NCBI GenBank assembly: GCA_029244725.1 | Contig: JAQWQJ010000015.1 | Location: 1-39,517 of the forward strand | Reading direction: 5' to 3' | Source: Paracoccaceae bacterium | GTDB taxonomy: Bacteria > Pseudomonadota > Alphaproteobacteria > Rhodobacterales > Rhodobacteraceae | Length of the DNA stretch: 39,517 nt | Part shown: piece by piece, positions 1-6,997 of the stretch | How the letters are laid out: each line of letters starts with the position of its first letter | Position numbering within the stretch: position 1 is the first letter of the stretch | Position numbers and translations under genes: made by a program | The notes under the pieces: generated by a model | Database searches by the model: none | What the model was told of the DNA's origin: nothing | Seen by the model: only the letters and a program-made list of their open reading frames with translations

Positions 1-138
1 CACATAAACTGGCCGCAGTTCGAGCCGTGGTTCCGGCAACAAAATGCTCGACCAGGCGACCCTGTTTATACTTACTTAAGCGACTCTTCCGCATGCTTCC
101 CATGATAACACCTTTTTCGCGTTATCTGGGTCAGCCCC
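1..138 (-). mobile_element. IS1595-family insertion sequence, left-window copy (end only)
   Basis: Positions 2-138 are the exact reverse complement of 39381-39517. The outer boundary is the terminal sequence ggggctgacccagataac, read on the minus strand from 138. Behind it lies the start of a transposase of the ISXO2/IS1016 type, which places the element in the IS1595 family from memory of the protein start. Only one terminus is present because the window ends inside the element. The flank outside this copy (atgataag, from 139) differs from the flank of the right-hand copy, so these are two separate insertions. The element lies 68 bp upstream of the HAD gene start and may have replaced its native promoter region. 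Confidence 0.85.
2..94 (-). CDS. IS1595-family transposase, N-terminal 31 codons (cut by window edge)
   Basis: Read on the minus strand, this begins MRKSRLSKYKQGRLVEHF and continues with a basic helix-turn-helix-like segment (VAGTTARTAASL). That is how ISXO2-like (IS1595 family) DDE transposases start. The reading frame leaves the window, so the catalytic domain is not seen. An in-frame ATG three codons upstream (at 103) is an alternative start. The same 31 codons occur at the other end of the window. Confidence 0.75.
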   Translation of the reverse strand, partial: MRKSRLSKYKQGRLVEHFVAGTTARTAASLC

Positions 139-206
139 ATGATAAGAATGGAATATCCCTAGATGCCAGAGTAGAACGTCAAAAAGCGACCAAACGAGTG
201 GATGCC

Positions 207-851
207 ATGTACGACGCCGTTATATTTGACATGGACGGACTGTTGCTCGACACTGAAGCGCTAATGCTTGACGCTGCCAGAACTGCCTTTGCCAGTTTCG
301 GGGTCGAAGTTCCCGAGGATTTTTTACACTGGTCGATCGGCGTTGATTCAATCAAATGCCGGGCAAAAGCGCGGGAACTGTTTGGGTCATCGCTTGATAT
401 GAACGAAGTCGAACGCGTGCATGACGAGAACTGGCTGCGCCTTACGTCTACCGATATTCCGTTCAAGCCTGGTGTCGAAGATCTAATGGAGTATTTGGTC
501 GCCCAAGACATTCCGCGTGCGATTGCTACGTCCTCAAGCCGGGAAAGCGCTGACCATAAATCACGCGTCACAAGGCTAGATCGCTGGTTTGAAACGATTG
601 TCACCGTAGATTGTGTTGCGAATCCAAAGCCTGCCCCTGATCCTTACCTGAGGGCGACTGCATTGCTAGGTTTCGACCCTAAACGGTGCCTTGCGTTCGA
701 AGATAGCAACACTGGCGCGCGATCAGCCTATGATGCCGGCCTGACCGTTGTTCAAGTTCCCGACATTGTTCCACCGCACGGCGTACCAGTCCATTACGTG
801 GCGAACTCGCTTATTGAAGGTGCCAAAATGGCGGGAATAATGCCGCGCTAA
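207..851 (+). CDS. HAD-superfamily hydrolase (beta-phosphoglucomutase-like phosphatase)
   Basis: A 214-residue protein, the normal length for subfamily IA HAD phosphatases with an alpha-helical cap. Motif I is FDMDGLLLDTE, with the nucleophile Asp8 and acid/base Asp10. The cap lies roughly at residues 15-85. Motif II is the TSSS stretch near residue 108, the motif III lysine is Lys141 (NPKPAPDPY), and motif IV is FEDSNTG with Glu165 and Asp166. It probably dephosphorylates or isomerises a small sugar phosphate; the substrate cannot be told. I start it at ATG 207 because the family begins a few residues before motif I. The frame is open upstream into the IS element, but that extension is not protein-like. 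The gene sits right beside the left IS copy, so its expression may depend on the IS. Confidence 0.85.
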   Translation: MYDAVIFDMDGLLLDTEALMLDAARTAFASFGVEVPEDFLHWSIGVDSIKCRAKARELFGSSLDMNEVERVHDENWLRLTSTDIPFKPGVEDLMEYLVAQDIPRAIATSSSRESADHKSRVTRLDRWFETIVTVDCVANPKPAPDPYLRATALLGFDPKRCLAFEDSNTGARSAYDAGLTVVQVPDIVPPHGVPVHYVANSLIEGAKMAGIMPR

Positions 852-856
852 CACCC

Positions 857-885
857 TTGCGAATCCGGCCAACATTTCCTAAATA
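857..885 (+). promoter_or_regulatory. Sigma-70-type promoter of the SRP RNA gene
   Basis: TTGCGA (857-862) and TAAATA (880-885) are separated by exactly 17 bp. The predicted start site, about 892, coincides with the 5' end of the SRP RNA terminal stem. This agreement makes it one of the better supported promoters in the window. Confidence 0.6.
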
Positions 886-890
886 CACCC

Positions 891-988
891 CTGAGAGGTT
901 GGCGCGGGCAGACGCCTCGCCAACCCGGTCAGATCCGGAAGGAAGCAGCCGCAACGAGTCCCGTTTGGGTCGATGTCCAGCCTCTCAC
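891..988 (+). ncRNA. ffs: Signal recognition particle RNA (4.5S, small bacterial type)
   Basis: A hairpin RNA of about 97 nt. The terminal stem pairs TGAGAGG (892-898) with CCTCTCA (981-987). The apical part contains the conserved Ffh-binding core ggtcagatccggaaggaagc, with the GGAA tetraloop and the symmetric internal loop with AGCAGCC on the 3' side. It lacks the Alu domain, as expected for small SRP RNAs of Gram-negative bacteria. It binds Ffh and targets nascent membrane and secreted proteins to FtsY. It is an independent unit between the HAD gene and the convergent CoA ligase gene. No clear U-tract terminator follows it. Confidence 0.93.
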
Positions 989-1040
989 CTATAGCTCATC
1001 CTAGATCTAACGATTTAAGTGTTCATGTCCGTAAGACCCC

Positions 1041-2261
1041 TCAGTCATACACCCGCTGGTCATCGATAACCTTGCCGTCGTTGGGCAAGCTTCCCACGGG
1101 AACGATCTCAACCTTGCCTTTTAGCTTCAAAACATCCGCGATGCTGCCGGCATAGATATCGCTTTGTTCGGCCTCGGTTTCAATTTGGACCGTCATGGTG
1201 TCCATTTCTCCGTCGCGACCTGCAATGACGCGGGCTTTGGTAATCTCGTCATGTTTCGACACCAGTGCGGCCACCTGTTCGGGACGCACAAACATGCCTT
1301 TGATCTTGGTCGTTTGGTCGGCGCGACCCATCCAGCCTTTGATGCGTAAATTGGTTCGTCCACAGGGGCTTTCACCCTCAAGCACAGCACTCATGTCGCC
1401 AGTTGCAAAGCGGATAAGCGGATAGTCTGGGTTTAGTGTCGTCACAACGATTTCGCCCACCTCACCCTGTGCAACCGGATCGCCGGTGCCGGGGCGAACG
1501 ATTTCGACTAGAACGCTTTCGTCGACGATCATGCCCTCCATCGCATCGCTTTCGTAAGCGATATTGCCCAGATCGGCAGTCGCGTAGCATTGCAGACAAG
1601 CGATGCCGCGGTCTGCGTATTCTTGACGGAGCGAGGGGAAAAGAGCACCGCCGCCGACGGCTGCCTTCGTAATATTCAAACGCAAACCCATTTCGTCGGC
1701 TTTATCGAGGATGATTTTCAAATAGTCTGGTGTTCCGGCATAGGCAGTCACGCCAATGTCGTGGGCCGCACGCACTTGAAGTTCGGTTTGACCGGTGCCT
1801 GCAGGCACTATGGCGGCTCCGACGGCCCGTGCTCCGCTCTCAAAGATCATACCTGCTGGTGTTAAATGATAGCCAAAGCAGTTCTGCACGATATCACCCG
1901 GCCCAATTCCACAGGCACTAAGAAATCGACCGATGCGCCACCAATCGTGATCGACAGATCCAGGTTCATAAATTGGACCAGGAGACTGAAAGACGTGCGA
2001 AAAGCCGGGCGCACGCCGAGTGGCAAAGCCACCCAATGGTGCGTCGGCTGCCTGAGATTTTCCGATTTCGGATTTTCGCAACACAGGCAAAGTGGCCAAA
2101 TCAGAAAGCGTTTTGACTGCACTTGCATCGACTTCCGACAGGCTAACGGCATACCCGCCGAGTGCCTTAGCCCGCTCGATCTGTTTGGGCAAAAGCGCAG
2201 CTATATGCTTCGCGCGCTCATCCGTGCTGCGGGTCTCGAGACTATCAAAATAATTGCTCAT
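1041..2261 (-). CDS. Phenylacetate-CoA ligase (PaaK)-like AMP-forming ligase
   Basis: A 406-residue adenylate-forming enzyme of the PaaK type, which activates a carboxylic acid to its acyl-CoA via an acyl-AMP. Visible features are a glycine/alanine-rich central segment (near GAAIVPAGTGQTE), the substrate-site region around CYATADLGN, the ATP-binding Asp in the RFATGDMS motif, and the C-terminal hinge GRADQTTKIKGMFVRPEQV, characteristic of PaaK. ATG 2261 has a GGGAGC ribosome site 7 bp upstream. The true substrate is unknown; PaaK relatives take aromatic or hydrophobic acids. It lies next to a Liv-type importer operon that starts with another CoA ligase. An unrelated plus-strand gene between them means it has its own promoter in 2262-2404. 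Confidence 0.87.
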   Translation of the reverse strand: MSNYFDSLETRSTDERAKHIAALLPKQIERAKALGGYAVSLSEVDASAVKTLSDLATLPVLRKSEIGKSQAADAPLGGFATRRAPGFSHVFQSPGPIYEPGSVDHDWWRIGRFLSACGIGPGDIVQNCFGYHLTPAGMIFESGARAVGAAIVPAGTGQTELQVRAAHDIGVTAYAGTPDYLKIILDKADEMGLRLNITKAAVGGGALFPSLRQEYADRGIACLQCYATADLGNIAYESDAMEGMIVDESVLVEIVRPGTGDPVAQGEVGEIVVTTLNPDYPLIRFATGDMSAVLEGESPCGRTNLRIKGWMGRADQTTKIKGMFVRPEQVAALVSKHDEITKARVIAGRDGEMDTMTVQIETEAEQSDIYAGSIADVLKLKGKVEIVPVGSLPNDGKVIDDQRVYD

Positions 2262-2338
2262 ACCAAAGCTCCCTGACTGTTAGCGCTAAGCGTGACAGCT
2301 TGGCAAATTGTGATGTGTTTGCGGACGTGGCAAGTTCT

Positions 2339-2364
2339 GCATACCATGGCATGCATTAGTATGC
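2339..2364. promoter_or_regulatory. Dyad-symmetric possible operator in a divergent promoter region
   Basis: GCATAC (2339-2344) and GTATGC (2359-2364) form an inverted repeat around a further palindrome, GCATGC (2349-2354). It sits in the 143-bp divergent region between the PaaK-like ligase and the duplicated-domain gene, about 40 bp before the latter's start codon. A weak TTCTGC / TAGTAT pair with 16-bp spacing overlaps it. Regulatory function is inferred from position and symmetry only. Confidence 0.3.
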
Positions 2365-2404
2365 CGACCTTTGAAAATGACGGAACAATAGGACCGGTCT
2401 GCGA

Positions 2405-3256
2405 ATGGCACAGAATGAGATCTCGAAAGCGATGCTGAATAAACGCATTAGTTTTCACCAACACCTGATGACAATGGAGGCCGACTTTTCGGACTTTAAT
2501 TTTGAAAACTCGACTATTGTGAATAGCTTTTATGATCGCCTTGAAGACCGCATCGCTGAAACGGGCGAGGAAAAATGGTTCTTTCTCGTGAACCTGTGCG
2601 GTACGCGCATCGATCCAAGCGCGTGGTTCGCCTATTCGCGCCGTGGTCGCGATTTGAACTTGGCCCATTCGATGGGTTCGGTTCGTTTTGACGCTTCGGA
2701 AGTCACCGCAAGGCAAATTGAGCGCGCAGCAAACACCGATGCTTTTGATCCCAACCTGTTCACGACCCGCGATGCTGCGATTGAGCGGATCAAGGCGCTT
2801 CCCAGTACCCGCCGAAAGCGTATCATCCATGACCCGAACTACGTCCAAGCAGACTTTGTTCGTCGAGTCAGTTTTGACGCCGAAAACGTAATCATGGAGG
2901 CCGACCTTAGCCACTTTGTCTTTCATCATTCGCGGGATGTGAACGACTTTTATGATTTCCTTGAAGATCGCATTAAGACCAGCAACCGTCGTTGGTTCTT
3001 TCTCGTGAACCTTGAAGGCTGTCAGATTTTGCCCGCGGCTTGGGTGCAATATGCCCATCGCGGCAAGCAGCTGAACATCGCGGCCTCGCTTGGTTCGGTT
3101 CGTTATGCGCCAGGCTCTGAAACTGCGGAGGACATTCGAATGCGGTCCGAAAGTCAGAACTTCCGACCCAATCTGCGCAACACGAGGGAAGAAGCCCTTG
3201 TACGCATCGAAGAAATGCGTGCAGAAATTATCGCTGAAATGGGCGGTCAAAGCTGA
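2405..3256 (+). CDS. Uncharacterised protein with two tandem copies of one domain
   Basis: A 283-residue soluble protein without signal peptide or membrane segments. Residues about 15-135 and 160-275 align along their whole length. Shared blocks include MEAD(F/L)S.F, V.(S/D)FYD.LEDRI, WFFLVNL.G, P.AW, RG..LN and LGSVR/MGSVR. I do not recognise a named family. The alternation of a strand-like WFFLVNL segment with helices would suit a small alpha/beta fold such as SpoIIAA/STAS, but that is a guess. It is oriented against the importer operon, with its end overlapping the end of the DUF6958-like gene by 10 bp. The opposite strand is also open here, but only this strand gives conserved aromatic and hydrophobic blocks in both copies. 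Confidence 0.75.
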   Translation: MAQNEISKAMLNKRISFHQHLMTMEADFSDFNFENSTIVNSFYDRLEDRIAETGEEKWFFLVNLCGTRIDPSAWFAYSRRGRDLNLAHSMGSVRFDASEVTARQIERAANTDAFDPNLFTTRDAAIERIKALPSTRRKRIIHDPNYVQADFVRRVSFDAENVIMEADLSHFVFHHSRDVNDFYDFLEDRIKTSNRRWFFLVNLEGCQILPAAWVQYAHRGKQLNIAASLGSVRYAPGSETAEDIRMRSESQNFRPNLRNTREEALVRIEEMRAEIIAEMGGQS

Positions 3257-3561
3257 ACCTTTCCGGCAAGTACAAGACGCTGAGGACCTTTGTCTTCAAC
3301 TCGGATCACCTCTCCGCGTACTTCCATTTCTAGTTTCACAGTTGTCACATTCCACCCGATTGAACCCAATCGGTCCCTATCCATTTCACTCAACCGTTCG
3401 CGGACTAAATCCGGCAAATCGGCAAACCTCACCTCGTCCGTCGCGATCACCTCGATGATTGCGCGTCGGATCATGTCGAACCGCCATTGCGGTATGTTTG
3501 TGACACCCTTTCGACCGGGCGTCGGGGTCCGACAGGCGACTTTGATTTCGTCGCGCGCCAT
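3247..3561 (-). CDS. Small conserved protein, DUF6958-like
   Basis: A protein of 104 residues, basic and mixed, with no signal or membrane segment. The start MARDEIKVACRTPTPGRKG and the later GSIGWNVTTVKLEMEV block match what I remember of DUF6958 proteins, whose function is unknown. ATG 3561 shares one base with the TAA stop of the preceding LivF-type gene (TAATG), so the two are translationally coupled and this is the last gene of the importer operon. An ATG-independent start four codons upstream is possible but less like the family. It converges on the duplicated-domain gene with a 10-bp overlap. Confidence 0.75.
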   Translation of the reverse strand: MARDEIKVACRTPTPGRKGVTNIPQWRFDMIRRAIIEVIATDEVRFADLPDLVRERLSEMDRDRLGSIGWNVTTVKLEMEVRGEVIRVEDKGPQRLVLAGKVQL

Positions 3562-4385
3562 TAGGCTAGCCAACGCTTTCGGCGACGGTAGCTTCGAACA
3601 TCGCGGAACGATTTTCGGCCATCTTCCGACATACCCAGATAAAATTCTTTCACATCCGGGTTTTCGCGCAGCTCAGCGGCGGGGCCATCCATGACAATGC
3701 GTCCGCTTTCCAAAATGTAGCCGTAGTGCGCGAACCTAAGGGCAACGTTGGTGTTTTGCTCTGCCAGCAAAAACGTCACGCCTTCGTTTTCATTGATCGA
3801 TTTAACAATCTCAAAAATTTGCTCAACCAATTGCGGGGCTAACCCCATTGAAGGCTCATCCAACAGAATGGTTTCCGGACGCGACATCAGTGCGCGACCA
3901 AGCGCGCACATCTGCTGCTCACCGCCCGATGTATACCCTGCCTGCGACTTGCGGCGTTCCTTTAGGCGGGGGAAATAGTTGTAGACCATCTCAAGGTCTG
4001 CATCGATCGCGGCCTTGCCGTCGGTGCGTGTGTATGCGCCAGTCAGCAGGTTTTCTTCGATTGTTAGATGCTCAAAACAGTGACGGCCTTCCATCACTTG
4101 AATGACACCCTGCTTTACGAGATCGGCTGGGTCTGCGTCTTGCACCTTCTGTCCGCGATATGAAATCGAGCCCTTGGTGACTTCGCCGCGTTCTGACTTC
4201 AAAAGCGCCGAGATCGCCTTAAGCGTTGTTGTCTTGCCCGCTCCGTTGCCACCAAGCAATGCAGTTATACCGCCCTTGGGAACAGAAAGGCTGACACCTT
4301 TTAGAACAAGGATCACGTGGTTGTAGATCACCTCGATATTGTTGACCTCTAAAAGAGCCTCGTCTGAGGGTGCGGTGTCCAGCAT
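3561..4385 (-). CDS. ABC transporter ATP-binding protein, LivF type
   Basis: A 274-residue cytoplasmic ATPase of a hydrophobic amino acid/carboxylate (HAAT) importer. Walker A is GGNGAGKT (residues 45-52), the ABC signature is SGGEQ (153-157) and Walker B is ILLDEP (173-178), followed by the LivF-typical SMGLAPQLVEQIF. The signal stretch VMEGRHCFEHLT takes the place of the usual PEGRxxFxxLT. It pairs with LivG to drive LivH/LivM. The C-terminal tail (about 20 residues, rich in Arg and Lys) is longer than in E. coli LivF. I start at ATG 4385 because the codon two residues upstream is TTG. It lies downstream of the binding-protein gene after a stable hairpin, which may lower its expression relative to that gene. 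Confidence 0.9.
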   Translation of the reverse strand: MLDTAPSDEALLEVNNIEVIYNHVILVLKGVSLSVPKGGITALLGGNGAGKTTTLKAISALLKSERGEVTKGSISYRGQKVQDADPADLVKQGVIQVMEGRHCFEHLTIEENLLTGAYTRTDGKAAIDADLEMVYNYFPRLKERRKSQAGYTSGGEQQMCALGRALMSRPETILLDEPSMGLAPQLVEQIFEIVKSINENEGVTFLLAEQNTNVALRFAHYGYILESGRIVMDGPAAELRENPDVKEFYLGMSEDGRKSFRDVRSYRRRKRWLA

Positions 4386-4425
4386 GTCCAAGATCTTTCT
4401 ATAAGAATTCTTTAGATTGAGGATC

Positions 4426-4450
4426 CCGGCCCACCCAAAAGGCGGGCCGG
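4426..4450 (-). terminator. Intercistronic GC-rich hairpin after the binding-protein gene
   Basis: On the minus-strand RNA, CCGGCCCGCC and GGUGGGCCGG form a 10-bp stem with one G-U pair and a loop of about five bases. It begins 15 bp after the binding-protein stop codon and is not followed by a U-run. It is therefore more likely an attenuator or an mRNA-stabilising 3' structure than a full terminator. Such a structure would let the binding protein be made in excess over LivF. Confidence 0.55.
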
Positions 4451-4464
4451 AGATTTTTCAGAGT

Positions 4465-5748
4465 TTAGTTACAACGCTCAGCGATGTTGTTTTCAGCAGC
4501 ATAAGCAGAAGAGTCAGCTTCGATTAGCGGACCAATAATGCTTGCGTCTGAGTTGCTGAAGTCAGTGATCAGGTTCCACTCCATAGCAGTAGCGTCCCAC
4601 TGAGCGATAGCTGCAGAACCGTCGCCACCGTGGTTTTCACACGATACCGAGAACTCAGGACCAAAGTCTGGAAGACCAGCAGCTGTCATCTTAGCTTCTG
4701 TCATTTCGAATGCTTCCATCGCATCGCGCATATCACTAGAAGTGATAGCCGAGCTACCGGTTGCTGCCTGTGCGTCTTTCGCAGCTTCCGATGCTAGGAA
4801 CGCAGCATATACACCACGGTTGTAAAGAACCGTACCGATGTTGCTTCCGTCACCAGCAGCCATTCCAGTGTCAACAACATGCTTACGAATGTCGTCAAAT
4901 ACCGGGTAATCGCTACCTACGTTGTGGAATTGAATAGACTTATAGCCGTGTGCGCCGTCACCAGCAGGCAATACGTCAATCTCAGCACCAGACCACCAGA
5001 TGCCCATGAAGTTTTCCATTGGGAAGCGAATGTTCGAAGCTTCTTGAACCGCAACTTGGTTCATGACGCCCCAACCCCAGAACAGGATATAGTCAGGCTT
5101 CTCACGACGAACCTGAAGCCACTGAGACTTCTGCTCTTGACCAGGGTAGTCGATAGGAATCGCGTTGAACTCAAAACCTTCAGCTGCGGACAATGCCTCA
5201 AGTGTTGGGATTGGCTCTTTGCCGTACGAACCGTTGAAATACATCAACGTGATCTTCTTGCCTTCAAGTGATCCACCAGCAACGTCTTTAAAGTGGTTTA
5301 CACCAACCGACGCACCATCCCAGTAGTTTACTGGATAGTTGAATACGTGGCTAAATATTTTACCGTTCTTCGCAGAAGTACGGCCGTAACCAGCAGTATG
5401 AAGCGGGATGCCGTCAGCAGTCGCTTTTGGTATTAGCTGATACGTAATACCGGTTGAAAGCGGGTTATACATAAGCGCGCCAGCGTCTTTCGTAGACTCG
5501 TAGCACTCAACGCCTTTTTCAGTGTTGTAAGCAGTTTCGCACTCAGGAACGCTTACCAATTCGCCGCCGATGCCGCCGTCACGCTGGTTAAGTAGCGTGA
5601 AATAGTCAGCGTAGCCGTCGGCGTATGGAATACCGCCGGCCGCGAATGGGCCGGTGCGATAGCTAAGCGATGGGAACACAAGATCTGCCATTGCAGGGCC
5701 TGCGGCCATAGTGACGCCAAGCGCCAGAGCTGTAAGTTTGGTCTTCAT
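4465..5748 (-). CDS. Periplasmic substrate-binding protein of a Liv-type (HAAT) ABC importer
   Basis: A 427-residue precursor. Residues 1-22 form a Sec signal peptide (MKTKLTALALGV...GPAMA) with AMA before the cut. The mature part is a type I periplasmic binding protein of the Peripla_BP_6 kind, with the N-lobe start DLVFPSLSYRTGPFA and GIPYADGYADYF and a later hinge/second lobe (LEGKKITLMYFNGSYGKE). Start ATG 5748 has a strong GGGAGGAAA ribosome site, and the frame upstream is not protein-like. Two C-terminal cysteines (SCENHG and ERCN) and two near residues 70-81 (PECETAY, VECYES) could form disulfides. The ligand is unknown; the neighbouring CoA ligases point to a carboxylic acid rather than a branched-chain amino acid. 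The gene lies between livM- and livF-type genes and is flanked by hairpins. Confidence 0.9.
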   Translation of the reverse strand: MKTKLTALALGVTMAAGPAMADLVFPSLSYRTGPFAAGGIPYADGYADYFTLLNQRDGGIGGELVSVPECETAYNTEKGVECYESTKDAGALMYNPLSTGITYQLIPKATADGIPLHTAGYGRTSAKNGKIFSHVFNYPVNYWDGASVGVNHFKDVAGGSLEGKKITLMYFNGSYGKEPIPTLEALSAAEGFEFNAIPIDYPGQEQKSQWLQVRREKPDYILFWGWGVMNQVAVQEASNIRFPMENFMGIWWSGAEIDVLPAGDGAHGYKSIQFHNVGSDYPVFDDIRKHVVDTGMAAGDGSNIGTVLYNRGVYAAFLASEAAKDAQAATGSSAITSSDMRDAMEAFEMTEAKMTAAGLPDFGPEFSVSCENHGGDGSAAIAQWDATAMEWNLITDFSNSDASIIGPLIEADSSAYAAENNIAERCN

Positions 5749-5816
5749 CGGGTAATTTCCTCCCTTGGTTATTTTCCGATGTGGTGCGGGTTTGACGCCG
5801 CAAATATTCAGCCTGC

Positions 5817-5832
5817 CCCGCATCAATGCGGG
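5817..5832 (-). other. Short hairpin over the LivM stop codon
   Basis: CCCGCA and TGCGGG pair around a four-base loop (16 bp in all). The structure overlaps the stop codon of the LivM-type gene and precedes the binding-protein gene by 68 bp. Together with the hairpin at 4426-4450 it brackets the binding-protein gene, an arrangement seen where one cistron of a transport operon is specially stabilised. Confidence 0.4.
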
Positions 5833-6899
5833 AAAGGCCAGAGCCGTAGCTTTTCTTTTGCAACGCGCCAGAGCTGGGCCAAGCCATGAGGCTCGAGCAC
5901 GAGGAATAGGATAATAAGAGCGCCCACAATCACGAGCTGGAAGTGCGCAACGATGTCCGTAGGAACACCGAGCCAGTCAGCGCCCACAACCTTGAGAAAT
6001 ACTGGAAGCAACACAAGAAACGCCGCCCCAGCAAAACTGCCGAAGATTGAACCGAGACCGCCGATGATGATCATAAACAGGATCAAGAACGACTTGGTTA
6101 TGCCAAACGCCTCTCCGGTTTCTGCAGCACCTAAGTACACCGCAAAGAACAACGCGCCTGATATTCCAATGAAGAATGAACTGACCGCAAAGGCCGACAT
6201 CTTCGCGGTGAGGGGATTCACGCCAATGATTTCCGCGGCGATATCCATATCTCGGATCGCCATCCATTTGCGCCCCAAAGTGCCCCGCGTCAGATTGCGG
6301 GCAATCAGCGCCGTGATCGTCACGAACACCAGACAGATCAGATAGACTGCCCATGCATTGACGTTCGGACCTGTCACAGCCTCGCCAAAGACAGTGCGCT
6401 CTGGTGCGTTGATCTGGCCCGAGGCTGAGTAGTTGTAGAACCAAGGCACGCGGTTAAACAGCCACACAAGGAAGAACTGCGCCGCCAAAGTAGCGACCGC
6501 CAGATAGAAACCTTTGATACGCAACGACGGAAGCCCAAACAGCACCCCAACAGCCGCCGTGATCGCGCCTGCTGCGAAGATGTGGAACACAATGCTAACA
6601 TCTGGGAAAGCAGTCATCAGCTTGTAAACCGCATAGGCACCCACCGCCATGAAGCCACCAGTACCAAGCGAAACCTGACCACAATAACCAACAAGAATGT
6701 TTAGGCCGATCGCTGCGATCGAATAAATCAGGAACGGTAGGAAGATCGCGTTGACCCAATAATCATTGACCATAAACGGGATAATCGCAAAGGCGACAAA
6801 CATAACGGCGTAATAGCGATAACGGTCGAACTTGATCGGAAAGGTCTGATCGTCGTCGATGTAGGTCGTTTTGAAATCACCAGATTCACGATAAAACAT
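5823..6899 (-). CDS. ABC transporter permease, LivM type
   Basis: A 358-residue inner-membrane protein. After about 25 charged N-terminal residues come many hydrophobic helices. The conserved LivM region GLNILVGYCGQVSLGTGGFMAVGAYA is followed by PSLRIKGFYLAVATLA and the cytoplasmic coupling loop around GRKWMAIRDMDIAAEIIGVN, which contacts the ATPases. Near the C-terminus is the usual GGLGSIFGSFAGAAFL segment. ATG 6899 has a GAAGGG ribosome site. It forms the channel with the LivH-type protein, whose gene is 98 bp upstream in the same operon. Confidence 0.92.
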   Translation of the reverse strand: MFYRESGDFKTTYIDDDQTFPIKFDRYRYYAVMFVAFAIIPFMVNDYWVNAIFLPFLIYSIAAIGLNILVGYCGQVSLGTGGFMAVGAYAVYKLMTAFPDVSIVFHIFAAGAITAAVGVLFGLPSLRIKGFYLAVATLAAQFFLVWLFNRVPWFYNYSASGQINAPERTVFGEAVTGPNVNAWAVYLICLVFVTITALIARNLTRGTLGRKWMAIRDMDIAAEIIGVNPLTAKMSAFAVSSFFIGISGALFFAVYLGAAETGEAFGITKSFLILFMIIIGGLGSIFGSFAGAAFLVLLPVFLKVVGADWLGVPTDIVAHFQLVIVGALIILFLVLEPHGLAQLWRVAKEKLRLWPFPH

Positions 6900-6997
6900 C
6901 TTCGATTACCCTTCTATCTTTTGGGTGTAAGTATTGGGCGTAGCCCAGTGGCTGATCGCTGTGATCACGTTGAGATTTGCGGGTAAGTTCATTTTCG

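Noticed and set aside
2258-3250. 330-codon minus-strand open frame opposite the duplicated-domain gene
   Set aside because: No recognisable motif, and its own apparent repeat is the mirror of the plus-strand duplication. The plus strand has better protein-like blocks and a sensible start.
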